From the NCBI GenBank assembly GCA_017620435.1, contig JAFZQL010000126.1:1-5662 (forward strand): a stretch of DNA of 5,662 bases. The letters are read 5' to 3'. Below are positions 4,444-5,662 of the stretch, in pieces (the stretch's first letter is position 1; each line of letters starts with the position of its first letter). The DNA comes from Erysipelotrichaceae bacterium (GTDB taxonomy: Bacteria; Bacillota_I; Bacilli_A; Erysipelotrichales; Erysipelotrichaceae). Position numbers and translations under genes: made by a program. The notes under the pieces are model-generated. The model did not search any database. It worked only from the letters and a program-made list of their open reading frames with translations, and was not told the DNA's origin.

Positions 4444-5662
4444 TAAATTCGTATTTTAGAACCGGTTCTCTGGCGGCTTTTACGTCGTCAGGTCTGCCGA
4501 TCGGGCAGTGATGCGGTGCATTGTGGAGATATTCCGGATCGCTGTGCGCTTTCTCAAAGAGATCCAGATAAATCTTAACCGCTTCATCGATCGTCTCTCT
4601 GCTTTCGGTCTCGGCCGGTTCAAACATCAGTGCCTCGTGTACGATCAGCGGGAAGTACATTGTAGGAGGATGGATACCGTAGTCCAGGGATCCCTTGGCG
4701 ATGTCCATTGCGGAGACGCCTGTTTCCTTCTTCAGATCATCCAGCGACAGCACGAATTCATGCATGCAGATCTGATCGTAAGCCACATGGTAGTGGTCTT
4801 TCAGCTGATGCATCATGTAGTTGGCGTTGAGGACTGCCTTTCCGGAAGCTTCAGGAATGCCTTTCTTTCCCAACGTCAGGATATAAGTCAACGCCTTAAC
4901 GACAACCAGGAAGTTGCCGTAGAAGCTTCTGACCTGACCCATGGATTTTTCCGGATCGGCAAAGTAGTAGAATTCATCTCTTTCTTCCACCATGTGGCAT
5001 GGCAGATACTGCTTCAGGAACTCCTTGCATCCGACAGGTCCTGAACCCGGACCGCCGCCACCGTGAGGTGTTGCAAAAGTCTTGTGCAGATTGAGGTGGA
5101 CGCAGTCGAAACCCATGTCTCCCGGTCTGACTCTGCCCATGATCGCATTCAGGTTGGCGCCGTCGTAATAGCACAGACCGCCTGCTTCATGAACGATCTT
5201 TGTGATTTCAAGAATGTTCGGGTCGAACAGACCTAAGGTATTCGGATTCGTCAGCATCAGTCCTGCGGTATCCTTGCCAACGGCAGCTCTTAAAGCATCT
5301 AGATCGACGCCTCCCTTGTCGTTGGAAGGAATATTGACGACCTTGAAGCCTGCCATTGCTGCGGAAGCAGGGTTGGTACCATGCGCGGAATCCGGGACGA
5401 TGATATTGACCCTTTCCGTGTCGTTTCTGTCCTGATGATACTTTCTGATCAGCAGCAGTCCGGTATACTCGCCATGTGCACCGGCTGCCGGTTCGAATGT
5501 CATCGCATCCATTCCTGTGATTTCACACAGGAGCTTTTCGGCTGTATGCAGTACTTCCATGCATCCCTGAACGGTATTCACAGGCTGCAGAGGATGGATC
5601 TGCGTAAAGTTCGGTAAAGAGGCCGTCTCTTCGTCTACACGCGGATTGTATTTCATGGTGCA
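4436..5662 (-). CDS. gcvPB: Glycine dehydrogenase (decarboxylating) subunit 2, 5' end cut off
   Basis: The PLP-carrying subunit of the two-part P protein. With subunit 1 (GcvPA) it decarboxylates glycine and passes the aminomethyl group to the lipoyl arm of the H protein. The 408 visible codons begin CTMKYNP, which is the internal family motif SCTMKYNP; ATG 5656 is therefore not the start, and roughly 70-80 residues plus the true start lie beyond base 5662. Seen, numbered from the first visible codon: HPLQP (23-27), PAAGAHGE (58-65), DSAHGTNPAS (91-100), DGANLNAIMG (167-176), and LNLHKTFATPHGGGGPG (191-207), where K194 should form the Schiff base with PLP. The C-terminus (PIGRPDDVKAAREPVL) is complete. 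It overlaps lplA by 8 bases and heads the visible part of the operon; gcvPA, gcvH and gcvT are expected upstream but not seen. Confidence 0.97.
   Translation of the reverse strand, partial: CTMKYNPRVDEETASLPNFTQIHPLQPVNTVQGCMEVLHTAEKLLCEITGMDAMTFEPAAGAHGEYTGLLLIRKYHQDRNDTERVNIIVPDSAHGTNPASAAMAGFKVVNIPSNDKGGVDLDALRAAVGKDTAGLMLTNPNTLGLFDPNILEITKIVHEAGGLCYYDGANLNAIMGRVRPGDMGFDCVHLNLHKTFATPHGGGGPGSGPVGCKEFLKQYLPCHMVEERDEFYYFADPEKSMGQVRSFYGNFLVVVKALTYILTLGKKGIPEASGKAVLNANYMMHQLKDHYHVAYDQICMHEFVLSLDDLKKETGVSAMDIAKGSLDYGIHPPTMYFPLIVHEALMFEPAETESRETIDEAVKIYLDLFEKAHSDPEYLHNAPHHCPIGRPDDVKAAREPVLKYEFND

Noticed and set aside
4458..4469. Perfect 12-bp palindrome AGAACCGGTTCT near the end of gcvPB, before lplA
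   Set aside because: It encodes part of the normal gcvPB C-terminus, has no loop for a hairpin and no T tract, and does not extend further. Probably chance.

Overview
All recognisable genes in this window lie on the minus strand, so the window reads from high to low coordinates. It looks like a chromosomal piece of a moderate-G+C anaerobic Firmicute. The evidence is strong AGGAGG-type ribosome binding sites, short U-tailed terminators, a class I (two-iron) superoxide reductase, a two-subunit glycine decarboxylase (GcvPB type) and a VTC-domain protein. A placement near Erysipelotrichia is only an impression from the protein sequences.

Positions 5662-2169 hold the end of a glycine cleavage operon. 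It contains the PLP-bearing subunit 2 of glycine dehydrogenase (gcvPB, whose 5' end lies outside the window), a lipoate-protein ligase (lplA) and a dihydrolipoyl dehydrogenase (lpdA). Each gene overlaps the next by 8 or 11 bases, and a hairpin terminator follows lpdA. GcvP decarboxylates glycine onto the lipoyl arm of the H protein, LplA attaches that lipoyl group, and Lpd reoxidises it. The T, H and PA components are presumably upstream, outside the window.

Positions 2107-1961 hold a single tRNA-Pro(CGG) with an encoded CCA end, its own promoter and its own terminator. Positions 1948-1501 hold a monocistronic superoxide reductase gene. Its extended -10 promoter overlaps an imperfect PerR-like palindrome, and a terminator follows the gene.

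Positions 1482-331 hold a corA-family Mg2+/divalent cation channel gene with its own promoter, a leader of about 130 bases and a terminator. The leader contains a 22-codon ORF and a possible RBS-occluding fold. Positions 255-1 hold the first 85 codons of a GTG-started VTC-domain (polyphosphate polymerase/CYTH-like) protein that runs out of the window.

The window is mostly ordinary housekeeping and stress genes. I found no mobile element, CRISPR array or clearly new system. The observations most worth checking are the corA leader and the possible PerR operator of the superoxide reductase gene. No stretch longer than 300 bases is without a gene; the longest gap (1318-1545) is the corA leader and promoter plus the superoxide reductase terminator.
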